NCBI GenBank assembly: GCA_009733575.1
Contig: ML769533.1
Coordinates: 79,291 to 143,290, forward strand
Source: Gymnopus androsaceus JB14
Lineage: Eukaryota; Basidiomycota; Agaricomycetes; Agaricales; Omphalotaceae
Direction of reading: 5' to 3'
Length of the DNA: 64,000 nt
Positions 10,711-22,508 of this stretch are shown here, in pieces (position 1 is the stretch's first letter; each line of letters begins with the position of its first letter). The position numbers and the translations under genes were made by a program. The notes under the pieces were generated by a model, which saw nothing but the letters and a program-made list of their open reading frames with translations, was not told where the DNA came from and did not search any database.

Positions 10711-12348
10711 CTAGCCCTCATGCTTAACGTTTGAGTGCATATCTACCCGAACCATCATCAGTGTCGGGGCAATCCCCTATCCAGAGTCAATATTACAAAA
10801 CCAGCAATGATAACCAGAGTAAGACAGACATACCATCACCTGAGCAAACAGAGAAAGCATTTTTGAATAGTTCTGGTGCTGGGAGGCTGGGAAAGGGAAA
10901 ATATGGATATTTGGCCCCAGCCCAGTGGCAATGATAAAAGAGATTGGATACAATGAACCAGACTCTAAGCTAGAAATGAAATGAGTAAAAAAAACAGAGT
11001 CAGTGCTCATTGGCAACAGAGATTATCAAGGAAAACAATGTACACAATCTCTATCAAGTGAGAGATCTTCCTGTGGCCGAAATTGTGCTTTTCAGTACAG
11101 TTAGAGTCTTGGTAGCAACTATTAATTCGACCAAGCCACCATATTCTGCTCGCTAATGGAATATTTGATTTTTTTTTGTTATGCATTGTTAAAACTTGAT
11201 TGTACTGACCTAGAAAGTATTTAAGCAATGGCAGTAAGCACAAAGTAAGCATTTCACTCATAATCAAGATATATCATCTGGACTGATGGTTTGACCTACC
11301 TATAAGTGCAGTTAACACTACATTTATGAGAATAATGCCACCCATTGATGCAGTGGAGATAATTAAGGCTGCGACTTCCAGCATCCTGTCACCCACCTCT
11401 AGGACTCTTTGCAAAGACGCTGTGCTAGCACCCTCCTTTTCAAGAATTACAGCAGATATTATCAATCCTGTATGTATGTCTCCGTAAGTACTAAGTAAAC
11501 TCTGCCAATGAAAGTAAGTAAGCATCAATTTTGTAATCTCTCACCAAAGTTTATCACGCATAGTATGGCAGGACCAGCAATGATACTTCTTCTAGCATCC
11601 CAAATAAAATAGCAGCGACACAGCTAGGTAATTAGATTACAGATTAGCATATGGTAGTTATAAGATTAGAAGTTAGAACCACTAACAAGTATAACCTCGG
11701 CAACTGAGCTAGAGAAAAAAAGGATTTCAGCGCAGTTTTCAATTTAAAAAAGACAATAAAATGAAGATTAAGACTCACTTTGCAACAGCAAAGACAGCGT
11801 CTGCTGCAATTCTGAAATTGAGTTAAGGCTTTATTCAATAAGGATTCGAAATGAAAAGGTACTTGCTGAATATTTAGAAACTGGACAAAATGAATGTCAA
11901 GCGCCGGCGCTACTGGAGATGGCGAGTCTTCGAAATGGTTGAAGGATAAGTTAAGTGCTGTGTTTGAAACCAATCCCTCAAAGAGGGACGAAATATCCAA
12001 AATTGTGAAGACAGTGATGAGGATGTAGAGTAAGATCAAGGAGATCAGGTAAAATGTTGGTCTTCTGTGCTGATTTCGGACTTGAAAGTATATGTACACC
12101 CAGATTAGTACCGTATAAATCCCTACGTATGTAAGGTAAGCCTGGCTTGGAATCAGGTTTACTTTTGGATGAGTTCAAAACTGCACCATAGAGAAAGAGC
12201 GTAATCTAGACAGAGCATGTTTATTGTTAGTCTACTGGTATGATTAAATAGTAATAGTGGTACAGACCATTGTGATAATCCAAACAGGTTTTACAACCTT
12301 CATGTACTCCGTCAATGGAATAAGAGCATTTGTGTTGCGTACACACAT
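10711..12348 (-). CDS. Multi-pass membrane protein, paralogue 1 of 3
   Basis: The reconstructed exons parallel the genes at 44582-46306 and 59639-61440 from start to end. The start MCVRNTNALIPLTEYMKVVK (12348) is followed by a tiny exon ITLFLYG, then IYTVLIWVYIYFQVRNQHRR and hydrophobic segments. Later come RCYFIWDARRSIIAGPAIL (near 11590), INVVLTALIG (near 11310), RIWWLGRINSCY (near 11150), LESGSLYPISFIIATG (near 10960) and the last exon GIAPTLMMVRVDMHSNVKHEG, with the stop at 10711. The topology suggests about seven transmembrane helices, typical of lineage-expanded Agaricomycete membrane proteins of unknown function. It lacks the long polar C-terminal tail of the other two paralogues. It is also more AT-rich, and parts such as the NKALTQFQNCSRR region fit poorly, so it may be decaying. 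Confidence 0.6.
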
Positions 12349-15069
12349 GGTAGTATGTTTCGAAAGAAAGGATGGGAACCTCAAGAATAGCTCACCTTTG
12401 TATTTTAAGTACTAGTATTCTAGGGCTAGTCAAGGCAACCAGATCGAAACAATCATACAAGATGATCACGCAGCTGGGCAGCAGTTGCACCCGACTCGAT
12501 TACTGTTGCCGTTTCTAACATCCAAGATATATGCAATTTCATCTTGAGAAGTTCAATATCAAGATTCAAAACCTTTGGAAAATTTGAGTTTTGGCTCGTG
12601 CAGCTGCGCAGGCTGATTAGTAAGTATGAGTTCATTGAGCAAGCTTAGTTTAAAGTTCAGTTCGAATAGTAGCAGCACTCGGAAGTCAAACATTCTGGTC
12701 GTATTCCTTGAGGGTGGCGCTCTGCAAGGCATGCAAAGGGCAGACAATGTTTGTTGCGAGAAAAGCGCTGCCAACTCTTGTTGAAATGGGAGCGATTTCT
12801 CGGCCTTATGCTGAATGGCCATTCATAGTTTCTTATCTGTTCGGAAATCCGGGAAATAGGTTATGTGGTGATGAGTTAGATTTGTGCTGGGTATGAAAAC
12901 CAACCAAACAACAATCACCCCAATCAGATATAATCCAAAAGGTTTAATTTAATGCGAGGAAGGAGGTTGTCAAAGGTTCCCTCGACTACTAATTGATTTG
13001 AAGAGAAAAGCACTTGACAGTTGACACAGATAGTGCGCAATGAACAAGGTTTTATATTTGGAGGGAGGTTTTGAAAAGCCAACTAACGTACGACGACGTG
13101 CTGAACTAATCGAGGGGAAAGCAAACACCAAAGCACGGGTCAAGTACGCCGACTCAACAAACGACTTTGTGTATCTTGGGAGCCTTTACGTCGCCGCGCA
13201 ATGATACTCCAACTCTCAGGGATTCCCGCGAGTTACCTAACAAGCTTATACAACCGCCGCGCAAGTCACTCGAGTAGGCGTTTTTAACACACTCAGCGAA
13301 GAGCAGGCAAGGGGTAGAATCTGTTGGTAAAGCTAGGTAACACTCCGAGAAGCTTCCTCCCTAAAACTAGACCAAGCCGACAGTTGGGTCCAAGACCTTT
13401 CCTAATCAACAACGGGCTCGTCGAGGTGTGCACGTTAGGCTCCACCTGCGGTCCTAAGACTGATGTGACCTCTCTTCGAGATGAAAACCAGGAATGCTCG
13501 ACTTAATAGCTGGGAAGTAGAATGAACAGCCTCAGTATTATCGAGGTTACAAGAAGGCCACCCATTTCAAAGGTTGTAGAGGACGATGCAGACGCGTCTG
13601 AGCATGTACGAATCACTACAGGTCCTAAGATAGAACTGCGTTTCAGGTATCAAGTCTAACTTGTCATTCCGAGATAGAATAGCTACCCTTATATACTGAG
13701 CGAGATATATGAAAATAGGAAAATGAGAGAAACTGAGCGAGATAGGATGAAACAGAGTAAGTAAAATAGAAAAAGATAAATAATGTCCATATATGCGTGT
13801 ATACTATGGTTTTGCCTCGACGTTTTTCCTGCCTCGTTCGTTTGTCTTCCTCGATTGGGTCGACTTTTGGGATTTTGGTCCGAATCGACTCGAGTCATTT
13901 GCCTTTTTTACAAGGCTTGCCAGTTCCTTTAGCAGAACAGCCCTCGGAAGTATTTCTATGTTTTTCCTTGCCAATGGGAGACTGGTTATTATCCCTAGTT
14001 CCGCGTGGTCTCGAGTCTAGATGCCTGGTAGCATATGGATCTCGGTAAAACGCTGAGGCTCAGATAGAAATACTCCTTGGTCCTTCCATGCTCTAGAAGT
14101 AGCTACAGCAAGTGGGTCATGTGGCCGCGTTGGACTGCCGCGGCTATATGCCTGGGCGCTTTCCAGCGAGTGTCAACTTTGAGGGCACCCGTTAGGGTAC
14201 TTCCCCATCTCGGTCCACCTTGCTTCGTTTAATAAACTTGAGTGTCATTTAGACTCCTCGGTGAGCTGATCGCGGAAGCGATGCCTCGTTAAGACTTCGA
14301 TCCCTTGGGTATATCCTTTGATGACCTAGCCTAGTATAACTGGTATGTGGGCTCGTTTATCTGCCTCGGTCAGCAACTTGTTATCCAACAAGCTTGCCTC
14401 GCTACACCATACCGCGCATAGGACTTTGATCGAGGCGCATTCACAAAGTTAAGTATGGTACCATTGCGCGTACCGTTACTCTGCAACCTCTTGGGTAGAA
14501 TAGGTCCTCGGTAGATTTTAACTATCAGCTCGGGCTCACTATAGTTCTCTTATTGACCGTGTTTTGTTACTAACAGAACCTAGGATTATTGGTTCTGCGC
14601 AGTTCTAGCCTTAGCCGAAAAATCGGCGTATCAGTGGTCCAATGAGAAAGGCCATAGGCCATGTGAGCTTGCAGTGTATTAAGAGATGCAGAATTCTAAG
14701 TCAGGAATTTTATTGCTAGAATCCTTTGAAATCCTTCAAAGTACATCAAGAAAACATGTATGATGTGGCCAGCTCTTGCAAGTGCTGGACAGTGTCTCCA
14801 GAGCTCCAGCAGCTCCAGGACCCAGATGGTCCGGCCAGCGCTGGCCAGAGCTCCCAGAGGCTTCAAATTGCCTTATTTGGAAATTAAAATGAAATGTCAT
14901 ACGAGTTTATATTTTTGACAGGACTGGCAAGCGCGCAGTTCCGGCAGCGCTTGGGGTTCTGAAAGCGCTGGGAATTCTACATATTGCTGTCAAAGTTAAA
15001 ATGAAAAATACAGGGTTTGCTGATATATAACAAGGCACCTCACAGCCTCTGTTTCTATCTGATTTTTTT
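12349..15069. other. Intergenic; unidentified GC-richer block
   Basis: From about 13050 to 14650 the base composition is visibly richer in GC than the flanks. Minus-strand frames (for example AFYRDPYATRHLDSRPRGTR near 14050, overlapping KDQGVFLSEPQRFTEIHMLP) look like scraps of a basic protein broken by stops. A decayed retroelement is possible, but I see no diagnostic motif. At 14770-14870 there is low-complexity CCAGCGCTGGCC / AGCTCCAG sequence. No intact gene is visible. Confidence 0.4.
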
Positions 15070-15305
15070 CATCTTGATTGGTCATCTTCAACACGGTTTT
15101 GCGAAGAGCCTATAATCCGTAGGCTAAGGAGATTTTACTATAGCCAGAGAAATTTTCTCAGGAATCAAATCATATCATGTTTCCCATCTTGATTGGTCAT
15201 CTTCAATACGGTTTCGCGAAAAGCTCCATAGGTTAAGGAAATTACTATAGTTATAGTTAGAGAAATTGTCTCTGGAATCGAATCATATCATGCCTTCCAT
15301 CTTCC
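15070..15305. repeat. Two-copy tandem repeat of ~115-120 bp
   Basis: Units at about 15070-15184 and 15185-15305 both start CATCTTGATTGGTCATCTTC. They share GAGAAATT.TCT..GGAATC and ATCATATCATG near their ends. They are diverged, with several mismatches and small indels, so the duplication is not recent. The unit has no coding capacity. Confidence 0.8.
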
Positions 15306-15381
15306 ATTGCTACTTGAGAAACTACAACATCCGGACTGTATTGTCTAACAAGGTTCAGATTGTTCTACTCCGCTGATATCA

Positions 15382-15540
15382 CATCAGCAGAACCTGGGTG
15401 ATCCCACAGCAAGGTCCCCCCTCTGTACAGAACTGGACAGCTCTGTGGCTTCTGTGGATTGTATTACAGTGCTGTACAGCAACCCACAGCAATCCACAGC
15501 AATCCACAGCAATCCACAGTTCACCCAGGTTTTGCTGATG
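15382..15540. mobile_element. 159-bp TIR element with internal 10-bp minisatellite
   Basis: The ends are inverted repeats matching at about 19 of 20 bases (left CATCAGCAGAACCTGGGTGA; the right end reads as its inverse, starting CATCAGCAAAACC). Inside the right half, a 10-bp unit (AACCCACAGC / AATCCACAGC) repeats four times at 15481-15520. The left half carries inverse CTGTGG motifs, so the whole could fold back on itself. No coding capacity. Confidence 0.75.
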
Positions 15541-16049
15541 CACTTAACTCTATTGTGAGATGGTTGCATGGTGGTAAATGATTGAAGGTGTGTATATGTT
15601 CATTCGTCCACATGTAAGACTTGCTAGCAATGTACATCCATTCATTCCTAGATTGTGCTCTCAGCCTGAGGGTTCTCCTGCAGTGCCAACACGCAGACCA
15701 TTTCCTTTTGAATTATGCGGACACAGCAATAGGAACAAGTACACCTGTATTAGAAAAAGATAGGAACTCCAGTAGTGTCTTATCATGCATGACCAGGCCA
15801 GTTGCTCCGCAGGATTGAATAAATGGAGGCCGGAATTATTTTAGGAAAATAGTTTGTAAATGATAAAGTCTTCCGCCACAAATTTCCATTGAAAAACAAT
15901 GAAAATGCCACCTGAAAAATAAATAGAAAAAGACCATCTTTTCCATGGTCTTTTCCATGTGTAAAAGGTCTTGTAAGCTTTGTTCTTTTCTGATTGGAAT
16001 CTTTGTTTTATTCCACCATCAACATGTGGTACCCAGTTACCGCCGGTTA

Positions 16050-16625
16050 CTATTGATGTACTAGAAGTGCAATCGCAAATGTCTGTATCATAAAACTTCT
16101 GCAAATATCAACCAATGGGCTTCGTTTTTTGAACTTAAGCTGTACATACCCTAAAGTATGTAATTCCTGAATTTGACAATTTTAGATGAAAATTGACTCC
16201 AGCCAGCACTGAGCCGAGAAGAGGTCAAAATTTGGCAGGCAATGCAATCGCGTTTTGGCAGGCATCAGCAATCCCCAAAGCTGCACTTTCACCTCTCTTT
16301 CCTTGCTTGAGAGCGTTCAACTTCAATTAAAACTGCCAGATAATCTTTGAACACCCTAATTAGTCTATATAAATGTCCTGTCCAAGCCTCAAAAGTACAA
16401 AAAAATTGTTCACCTCTACCGGGCATAAAAAGCCCTTTGCAAAAATGCTGAATATTTTCTTGCTCTCGTCTCGTCCATATAAATAGACTGACCTTTAGAG
16501 TACATGTATAAGAGCTTATATTAAAAGTCTGAAAGGGAGTGGACTCGAAATGCATTCAGAGCAAAGAGATTTATTGTCGGATTGCACTTCTAGTACCAAT
16601 TGCATTACTAGTAGTGCATCAATAG
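16050..16625. mobile_element. Nested TIR element inside the left arm of 15810-17978
   Basis: It begins CTATTGATGTACTAGAAGTG and ends CATCAATAG, with TA immediately outside both ends (16048-16049, 16626-16627). The reverse complement of the right end reads CTATTGATGCACTA, and the motif GCACTTCTAGTA recurs inside both ends. Removing the element with one TA rejoins the host arm so that it matches the intact right arm. An 88-residue minus-strand frame (16289-16555) has no recognisable features. Confidence 0.8.
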
Positions 16626-17152
16626 TACTGCCCTGCACTGATGGCACCAGATATTAGTCAGCAGAGCCGCAGGAAGAGCTTTGTCATCATTATGAGTGCT
16701 TAAATTCTTCTCAGCATGCTCGGGGCTTAGTTCTGGAGCAGCACAGTGGCAGTATTTATGCTCTTCAATGTGTGCAAAAAATAAATCACAATATTCTATT
16801 CAAGTCTCATGCTTTTCAAAGTGCCATGTAGTTTTGAGTAGTGCACTTTTTTGAGTAAAGCATTTTTGATCAAGGACACACTTGTGACTTTTTGAGGTTA
16901 GCACAGTTTTAAGGGCACATTTATACATTTTTCTAGTATAATTATCATAAGTGAAATTCCCCTTTGGAAAGCAAAACAAGAGATTAATAGTATTTTCTCA
17001 TAGTAATCATTCAGTTGAGATGGCTCTCAGAGTCTCAGGGCTCTATACCTCAGGTTTATTCAAGGTAGAAGAATAAGTATATGGTCCATATCAGCTTGAA
17101 TGTACCATATCTGAGGCTAGGGTACAGTTTTGGCAACACATTAGCAACTTTA

Positions 17153-17506
17153 CTGTACTGTTTTGACCAAAAGTTCAGTCACATGTCACATTGCCCTAAA
17201 ATGAACAGTTCACTGGAGGGTGTCACTGTTCACTTTGGGTTGTGAACCCTGTGAAAACTGAAATAGACAAAATCAAGTCACTTGAAATGGTCAAAAACAC
17301 CTAAAATGCTCAAAATAGTTAAAAATCTACTTACAAAGTCCATAAATGGCTCCAAAAGTATTTTTGTAGCAGTTCAGTGTGCTAGTCAACACTCAGTGAA
17401 CAGTCCACAAATTTGCCACAGCTCACTGAGATCTGTGAACACTGAATATTGTGAACAGGGAAGGTCATGCATCACACTCCATCTACTTTTGGTCAAAATG
17501 GTACAG
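17153..17506. mobile_element. Nested TIR element inside the core of 15810-17978
   Basis: The left end CTGTACTGTTTTGACCAAAA is matched by the inverse of the right end (CTGTACCATTTTGACCAAAA). TA flanks both sides (17151-17152, 17507-17508). The interior is rich in TTCACTGTTCAC- and GTGAACA-type motifs on both strands. No coding capacity. Confidence 0.8.
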
Positions 17507-18151
17507 TAATTTGGTTTGGGCAAGCTGATTTTGAGTGCTTACAACCATCACAGGCAATATGTGATACTTATAAAATGGCTCTCAGAGAACCAGAGATCTG
17601 TTTCTAAGATAAAACAAGGGAGAACAACATTTATCTGCTTCTGAGTGCATTGAAAGATGAAGTTAAGCACTCTAAATGATGACAAAGCTCTTCCTGCCAC
17701 TCTGCTGACTAATATCTGATACCATTAGTGCAGGGCAGTAACTGGCGTTAACTGAGTACCACATGTTGATGGCGGAATAAAACAAAGATTTCAATCGGGA
17801 AAGAACAAAGCTTAGAAGACCTTTTACACATGGAAAAGACCATGGAAAAGATGGTCTTTTTCTATTTATTTTTCAGGTGGGATTTTCATTCTTTTTCAAT
17901 GGAAATTTGTGGCGGGAAATTTTATTATTTACAGACCATTTTCCTAAGATAATTCCAGCCTCAATTTACTCAATCCTGTGGAGTGAGTGAGCCTTATTTT
18001 GTTCCATCATGATCTGTTACCGCAGTAGTCATGTTGTCTGATGGCTGGACAAATTCAGCATAAGTTGGACACAGTGGTTGGTGTAAATACCACATGAAAA
18101 TGTCTTGTGCTACATTCGTATTTTTCTCCCCTTTCTACAGATTCAGCCTAA

Positions 18152-19982
18152 TGGGTGCATTTGACAATACACTAGGTGTCACTTCAATTGGGTATTTTAT
18201 TGCTGCGGTGTAAGTACTTATTCATGGAAGGAGGCTGTGCGTAGTATAATTGACGCTGAACCATTTCGAAGGCTTTTTGGGATACTGAATATTCAAAGCT
18301 TCAGATACTTTGAGGGTTACACTAAGGATTGGATGGTAATAAAATTTGTAGTAAGTAACTTTTGAACTTCTTTGAAGATCCAACTGCAAAGATCTCATAA
18401 GCACAGTTGAGGCAGGTTGGCGGGATTTGGTACAGATGATGTTCAACCAGTGATATCCAGCATTCATCTCAGAAAACATAGGATACTGAACACACTTCAA
18501 ATGGTTTTCATCGGGCACTCTTTGTACCACTGGATAATATCAAACTACGGCAATGCAACGGCCTTCTGACGATTCCATTTGGTGAGATTACAAGTAAGCA
18601 TAAGTTGCGTGGACTAAGTTTTAACCTTCAATCCCAGGAGCTTTAATGTACTTGCAGTCATTTTCTGCTGTCTTTGCTTTAGTACTAAGAATTTGCAGCT
18701 TGGAATTTTTATCACTGGTAATGAACTTCAAGTAAAATTTCTCCAGTGACTTGAATTCTCAAAGTCAATCAGAACATAATTGTGCTCACTGTAGAACTGT
18801 GAGCTGTAATGATAATTTGAAGCTCTCTTCTTGACACTTGTCATTGGCACTAGATTCTTTGCATTCCGGGTTTTGAAACGTGGGTCTTCCCTCTCTCCAG
18901 ATAGAGGTGGATTTCATAAGAATTCTCCTACTTAATAGTCAGCAAAAATAAATGGCTATCAGGTATCATTGTGCGCCCTTCCATATATTTTCTCTTCAAA
19001 GGTTTTCAGCACTGAATCTTCCTCAAGGTCATTCTCTCAGTGTGCTACTTTTGTGAGCAGAAGAATAATCAATTATATGAATGTCTCACTATATCTCACA
19101 GGTTTCGAGCTTGGTGAGGTTGAATGATCAAGATAGATGCATAAGCTCATGTGTCTTTTCACTACAGCAAGCCTTATCAGAAAGTTGGTATTTGCACAAA
19201 CTTTGTTGCTGATTAATTGTACTGATCAAATACTGACACCACTTTGTTACTGGAAGGTTTCAACTGGTCGAAATCTCTCAGTTTTTTAAATTTCAGGTAT
19301 CCTCCCACTGCAGTACTGTTTACACCAGCATATGATGCTTAATATGATTCTAGTGGATGGCTAGCACAGGTTTAGCTTGCGCAGCAATAGCGGATCTTCT
19401 TATTGCGGCTTCACTTTGCTTCTATCTTCATAAAAGTCATACAGGTATCCGCGCGTAAGCAAGCTTGCATTTATAAACTCCAGGCTCTGACCCATAAAAT
19501 AGGACTGATTCAGTGATCAACAAGTTGTTGGTATATGCAATTAATACCGGTTTACTGACCTCGTAAGAGTGTATGGCGTAATATCAGAGATAGAATTCTG
19601 ACCGTGCTCTCAGAATATTTGCAGTCGTTGACATGATTTGTGTACGTACATCAATACAACCTTCAATTTCGATGCTCAAGAGGATCTTTTGCCCTAGTTC
19701 CTTACAATGCCGCACAATCTCATCCACGATGCAATGAACATTATGGTAGGGAAGCTGTACACAAGCTCATTGTTAGCTTCATTGAATGTCCGAACCGACC
19801 TTCGCTCTACATTGAATGTGGAGCCAGCCTATAGCATGTCAAATTTTAATGCGTCAAGGGCTTCCAGGTCCGGTGCTGGGACTTTCCCGGCTAATAACAT
19901 TGTGCGATTCAGCATCCAGTGCACGTGTGCACCAACTAATCAATTCATAGACGGAATCAAATGTTGTAGATATCCAGGCTAA
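18152..19982 (+). pseudogene. Decayed DUF6534-type seven-TM protein gene
   Basis: Pieces in order match the Basidiomycota membrane-protein family whose C-terminal domain is DUF6534. The start MGAFDNTLGVTSIGYFIAAV (18152) ends at a GTAAGT donor. Then come LFGILNIQSFRYFEGYTKDW (near 18275), LNTLQMVFIGHSLYHWI and SNYGNATAF (near 18490-18565), CAAIADLLIAASLCFYLHKS (near 19380), TDSVINKLLVYAINTGLLTS (near 19503) and MPHNLIHDAMNIMVGKLYTS followed by LLASLN (from 19707). A one-base shift with a TGA falls after NATAF, and the middle third (18600-19360) is unrecognisable, so this is a relic. The flanks are repeats. Part of the decayed middle (19201-19252) also occurs at 27332-27382. Confidence 0.65.
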
Positions 19983-20199
19983 ATATGTGGAATTGGATCC
20001 TCCACCTTCAATGTCAATGGTCAATGACAGCTCTCAGAGCAACAAAGCAGGCTTTATTGTATAGGTGCTGTTAGCCGGTCGTATTGACATGTTCCCCAAC
20101 TCGAAGCTCGAAGTGGAACAAAGAAATGGAGAAAAAGGGGCTTGTACTTGCTAAACATTGTATTTTTTTTTTAAATTCATTTATTTATCTATTTATCTA

Positions 20200-20375
20200 C
20201 TGTTGCATTTCATTCAATTCGACATGGCTTGTGACGTGTGACCACCATGTCGAAATTATAATTTCGACAAATTTCCTTATATGGAAATATTTGTAAGCTT
20301 TTTTAGTGCTAAAGCCGGTCAAAGCTGTTGATTTTGGTCAAATTTTGTACAGTGACCCATGACCACTGTGACATT
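20200..20375. mobile_element. Truncated family A MITE
   Basis: The left end CTGTTGCATTTCATTCAATT with TA outside (20198-20199), and the interior (ATTTGTAAGCTTTTTTAG.GCTAA, GTGACC motifs), match the element at 1174-1405. The right terminal repeat is missing. Sequence stops matching near 20375, just before the dispersed repeat that starts at 20392. Confidence 0.7.
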
Positions 20376-20391
20376 TCACAATATTTCAAGT

Positions 20392-21049
20392 ATTCCCTAA
20401 AATCGCTGAGATTCCAGTGAGATGGGAGCTGACATGCTGGGTCCTGAGATAGTGCACAGTCAGATGTCAGCATCATGTGTAGTAGGTTAGAGTGTCGCCA
20501 TAAAACTTTACGAGTCATACAACATCGTTATTGCTGTAGAGAAATTCATATGGACTGATGCCATAGTATGACTATTCTGACGAGCTCAGTTTGAACTGAG
20601 TAAATGCTCGGAATCATTTGAATATTATGCATGGATCAAGTTTTGGAGTAATACTGGTAAGCTCCATTTCCCTTTGCATTATTACAATTTGCATTATATC
20701 ATTAACTGATGATCTTTCTGCAGTGACTGTTTTGAGTCATTTCCTTGTTGGGGTTGATCACCCATCAATGTCACGATTCACTGTAACACAATTTAGGCCT
20801 ACATTGGTCGGCAACATTTAGCCAGCATACCATGGAACATATCCAGGTATCAAACTCAACCATGTCTTCATCATTATAGAAGAATTTGGGTCTGGGTATA
20901 TTTTGGAAGATGGTCTTCTGTGCATTATTAGTTCCAGTCACTGGTTTATTCAGTAAGTGATCATTTATTAATAACTATATGTAGTTCTATGAAATATCTA
21001 TTTCCCATAATCCTCCGAAAAAGTATGTTTCAAATAGTGACTAAAATAA
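20392..21049. repeat. Dispersed ~660-bp repeat R, copy 1
   Basis: This copy is nearly identical to 29158-29816 over its full length, and its 3' two-thirds also match 26908-27331. It begins TATTCCCTAAAATCGCTGAG and ends near GTGACTAAAATA. A 67-residue frame (20618-20821) is conserved between copies but shows no family match. No terminal repeats are visible, so the type of element is unknown. Confidence 0.8.
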
Positions 21050-21101
21050 CTCGGGCCCTACCAATCTAACTTGGAATTTCAAACTCCACTAACTTGTGCT
21101 A

Positions 21102-21503
21102 CAGCTGATTGCGAAATCGTAGCACAGTTTTGCAGAAACACTCTTTACTGATGGTGTAAACAAATTTGCTCCACTTGCTGTTATCCATTCAGAATAATTC
21201 TCTACGTTCTCGAATTTTACAATGGCAACTATTGATTCATTGATCCTGCTGAAAAAAAAGCTATCTTCACTCTTTTGCTAGCCTGTGAATTGCATGTTCA
21301 CCTATCTACAGTCAGTAGAATAAAGTCTTGAGTCCTGTCACAATGATCTGGTGTCGTTGAGGAGGCTTTGAAAACTTCCAGGTGACCGTGCGGTGGGGCT
21401 GGGAGAAGAAGGTGGAGCCAATTTCGTCATTTTTATTTGTGCTGTAAACACCATCAGTAAACAGTGTTTCTGCGAAACTGTGCTACGATTTCGCAATCAG
21501 CTG
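21102..21503. mobile_element. 402-bp MITE with ~60-bp TIRs, TA-flanked
   Basis: The left end CAGCTGATTGCGAAATCGTA continues as GCACAGTTTTGCAGAAACAC, and the inverse of the right end is almost identical over about 60 bp. TA lies directly outside (21100-21101, 21504-21505). It interrupts the AACTTG-type host: the host sequence on either side rejoins as TGTGCTAACTT, as seen intact in the opposite arm. Confidence 0.88.
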
Positions 21504-21950
21504 TAACTTTTGAATTGAAAGTTAACTTGAAGTTAGCAAATTAACTTGTCTAACTGGTTTTAACTTGTTTTAACTTGTTTTAACTTGTCTAACTTGACCA
21601 TTATAAAAGGATTTCTAAGGCTCTCTAGAGCTAAGGTAAGTGTCTAAGTCTCACTAGCATCGTGATGCAAGCATGATAGTTGCTTTAAAAGTTGCTCACC
21701 ACTGTTGTCACTGTATTCATGGAATATATGTATTTAATCAGTACATACAGAGGTATTTACATGTCCTATCTAGCTCAGAATGACTGTGTAGGCATGCTAT
21801 GGGGAGCAGGCCACTATAGTGAGGAAGTAACTATGCTCACTGTACTTCAATACTCATAAAATATTGCGCAGTTATATTAAACAATACTGCCAATACACCT
21901 ATGTATTGTTCATGGAAAAAGTGTAGAACATCAGCCTACAACACTGTATT

Positions 21951-22508
21951 TGTATACAAATAGATTACACTGTAATAAAAACCTTATGTCTACAAATTTA
22001 TTACAACGTAACAGCTGTCATGTAATATATCTAAATTGTATTCACACCTTACATGCGCCTGATGGCTTAAGGGTATTGTTGGTCCGCAGTCCTGAAATGA
22101 TGCATACATGTTGACACGCGTTCAAGCCACTGATATGTAAATTTAAGTGATTGTAGGTTTTCTTTTTATGCAATGCCATGGCTAGCTCTCATTAGGGTTC
22201 GCCCGAAGGGTGAACCCTAACATTAGAGAGCTAGTCCGGCATTGCCAAATGTCCTGGGTTAGGGGTTAGGGGTTGGGGTTACCGCCTCTTGAAATAAGCG
22301 CAAACGAGGCTTTAGAGTGCCCACTGACAACTTCCCGCCCCGGGGGACCCCCCGAGTGCAGCAAGGGAGGGGAGGGAAGCGGAGGCGGGCCCGAAGGTTG
22401 CGCGCCAAATTATATTACTATTAATGGTTGTAATACTTGATGGTACCTACAGTTGTAATAAATTTTTAGACATAAGGGTTTATTACAACTGTAATACATT
22501 TGTATACA
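21951..22508. mobile_element. TIR element with hairpin and telomere-like core
   Basis: Terminal repeats of about 57 bp begin TGTATACAAAT and share TTATGTCTA.AAATTTATTA in inverted orientation. Inside are a ~37-bp-arm hairpin (22170-22245, loop CCGAA), a telomere-like G-rich run (22256-22280) and a GC-rich segment with CCCCGGGGGACCCCCCGAG and a following GGGAGGGGAGGG-type run (about 22335-22395). A degraded copy is at 1690-2190. Similarity to that copy continues slightly past the right end (TGTGTCTGGGG), so the true border may be about 15 bp further out. No protein is encoded. Confidence 0.75.

Larger units (their letters stand above)
15810..17978. mobile_element. TIR element with ~240-bp arms, host of two nested insertions
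   Basis: Long inverted arms lie at about 15810-16049 and 17735-17978. They share CAGGATTGA.TAAAT at the tips, GAAAAATAAATAGAAAAAGA, and an internal AAGACCATCTTTTCCATGGT. Beyond the insertion at 16050-16625 the left arm resumes (about 16626-16735) and still matches the right arm (17640-17740), so the original arms were about 340 bp. No transposase frame is visible. The target duplication is unclear. Weakly similar sequence lies at about 28030-28210. Confidence 0.75.

Noticed and set aside
15481..15520. CRISPR-like array
   Set aside because: The 10-bp unit repeats head to tail without spacers and lies in a eukaryotic MITE; it is a minisatellite.
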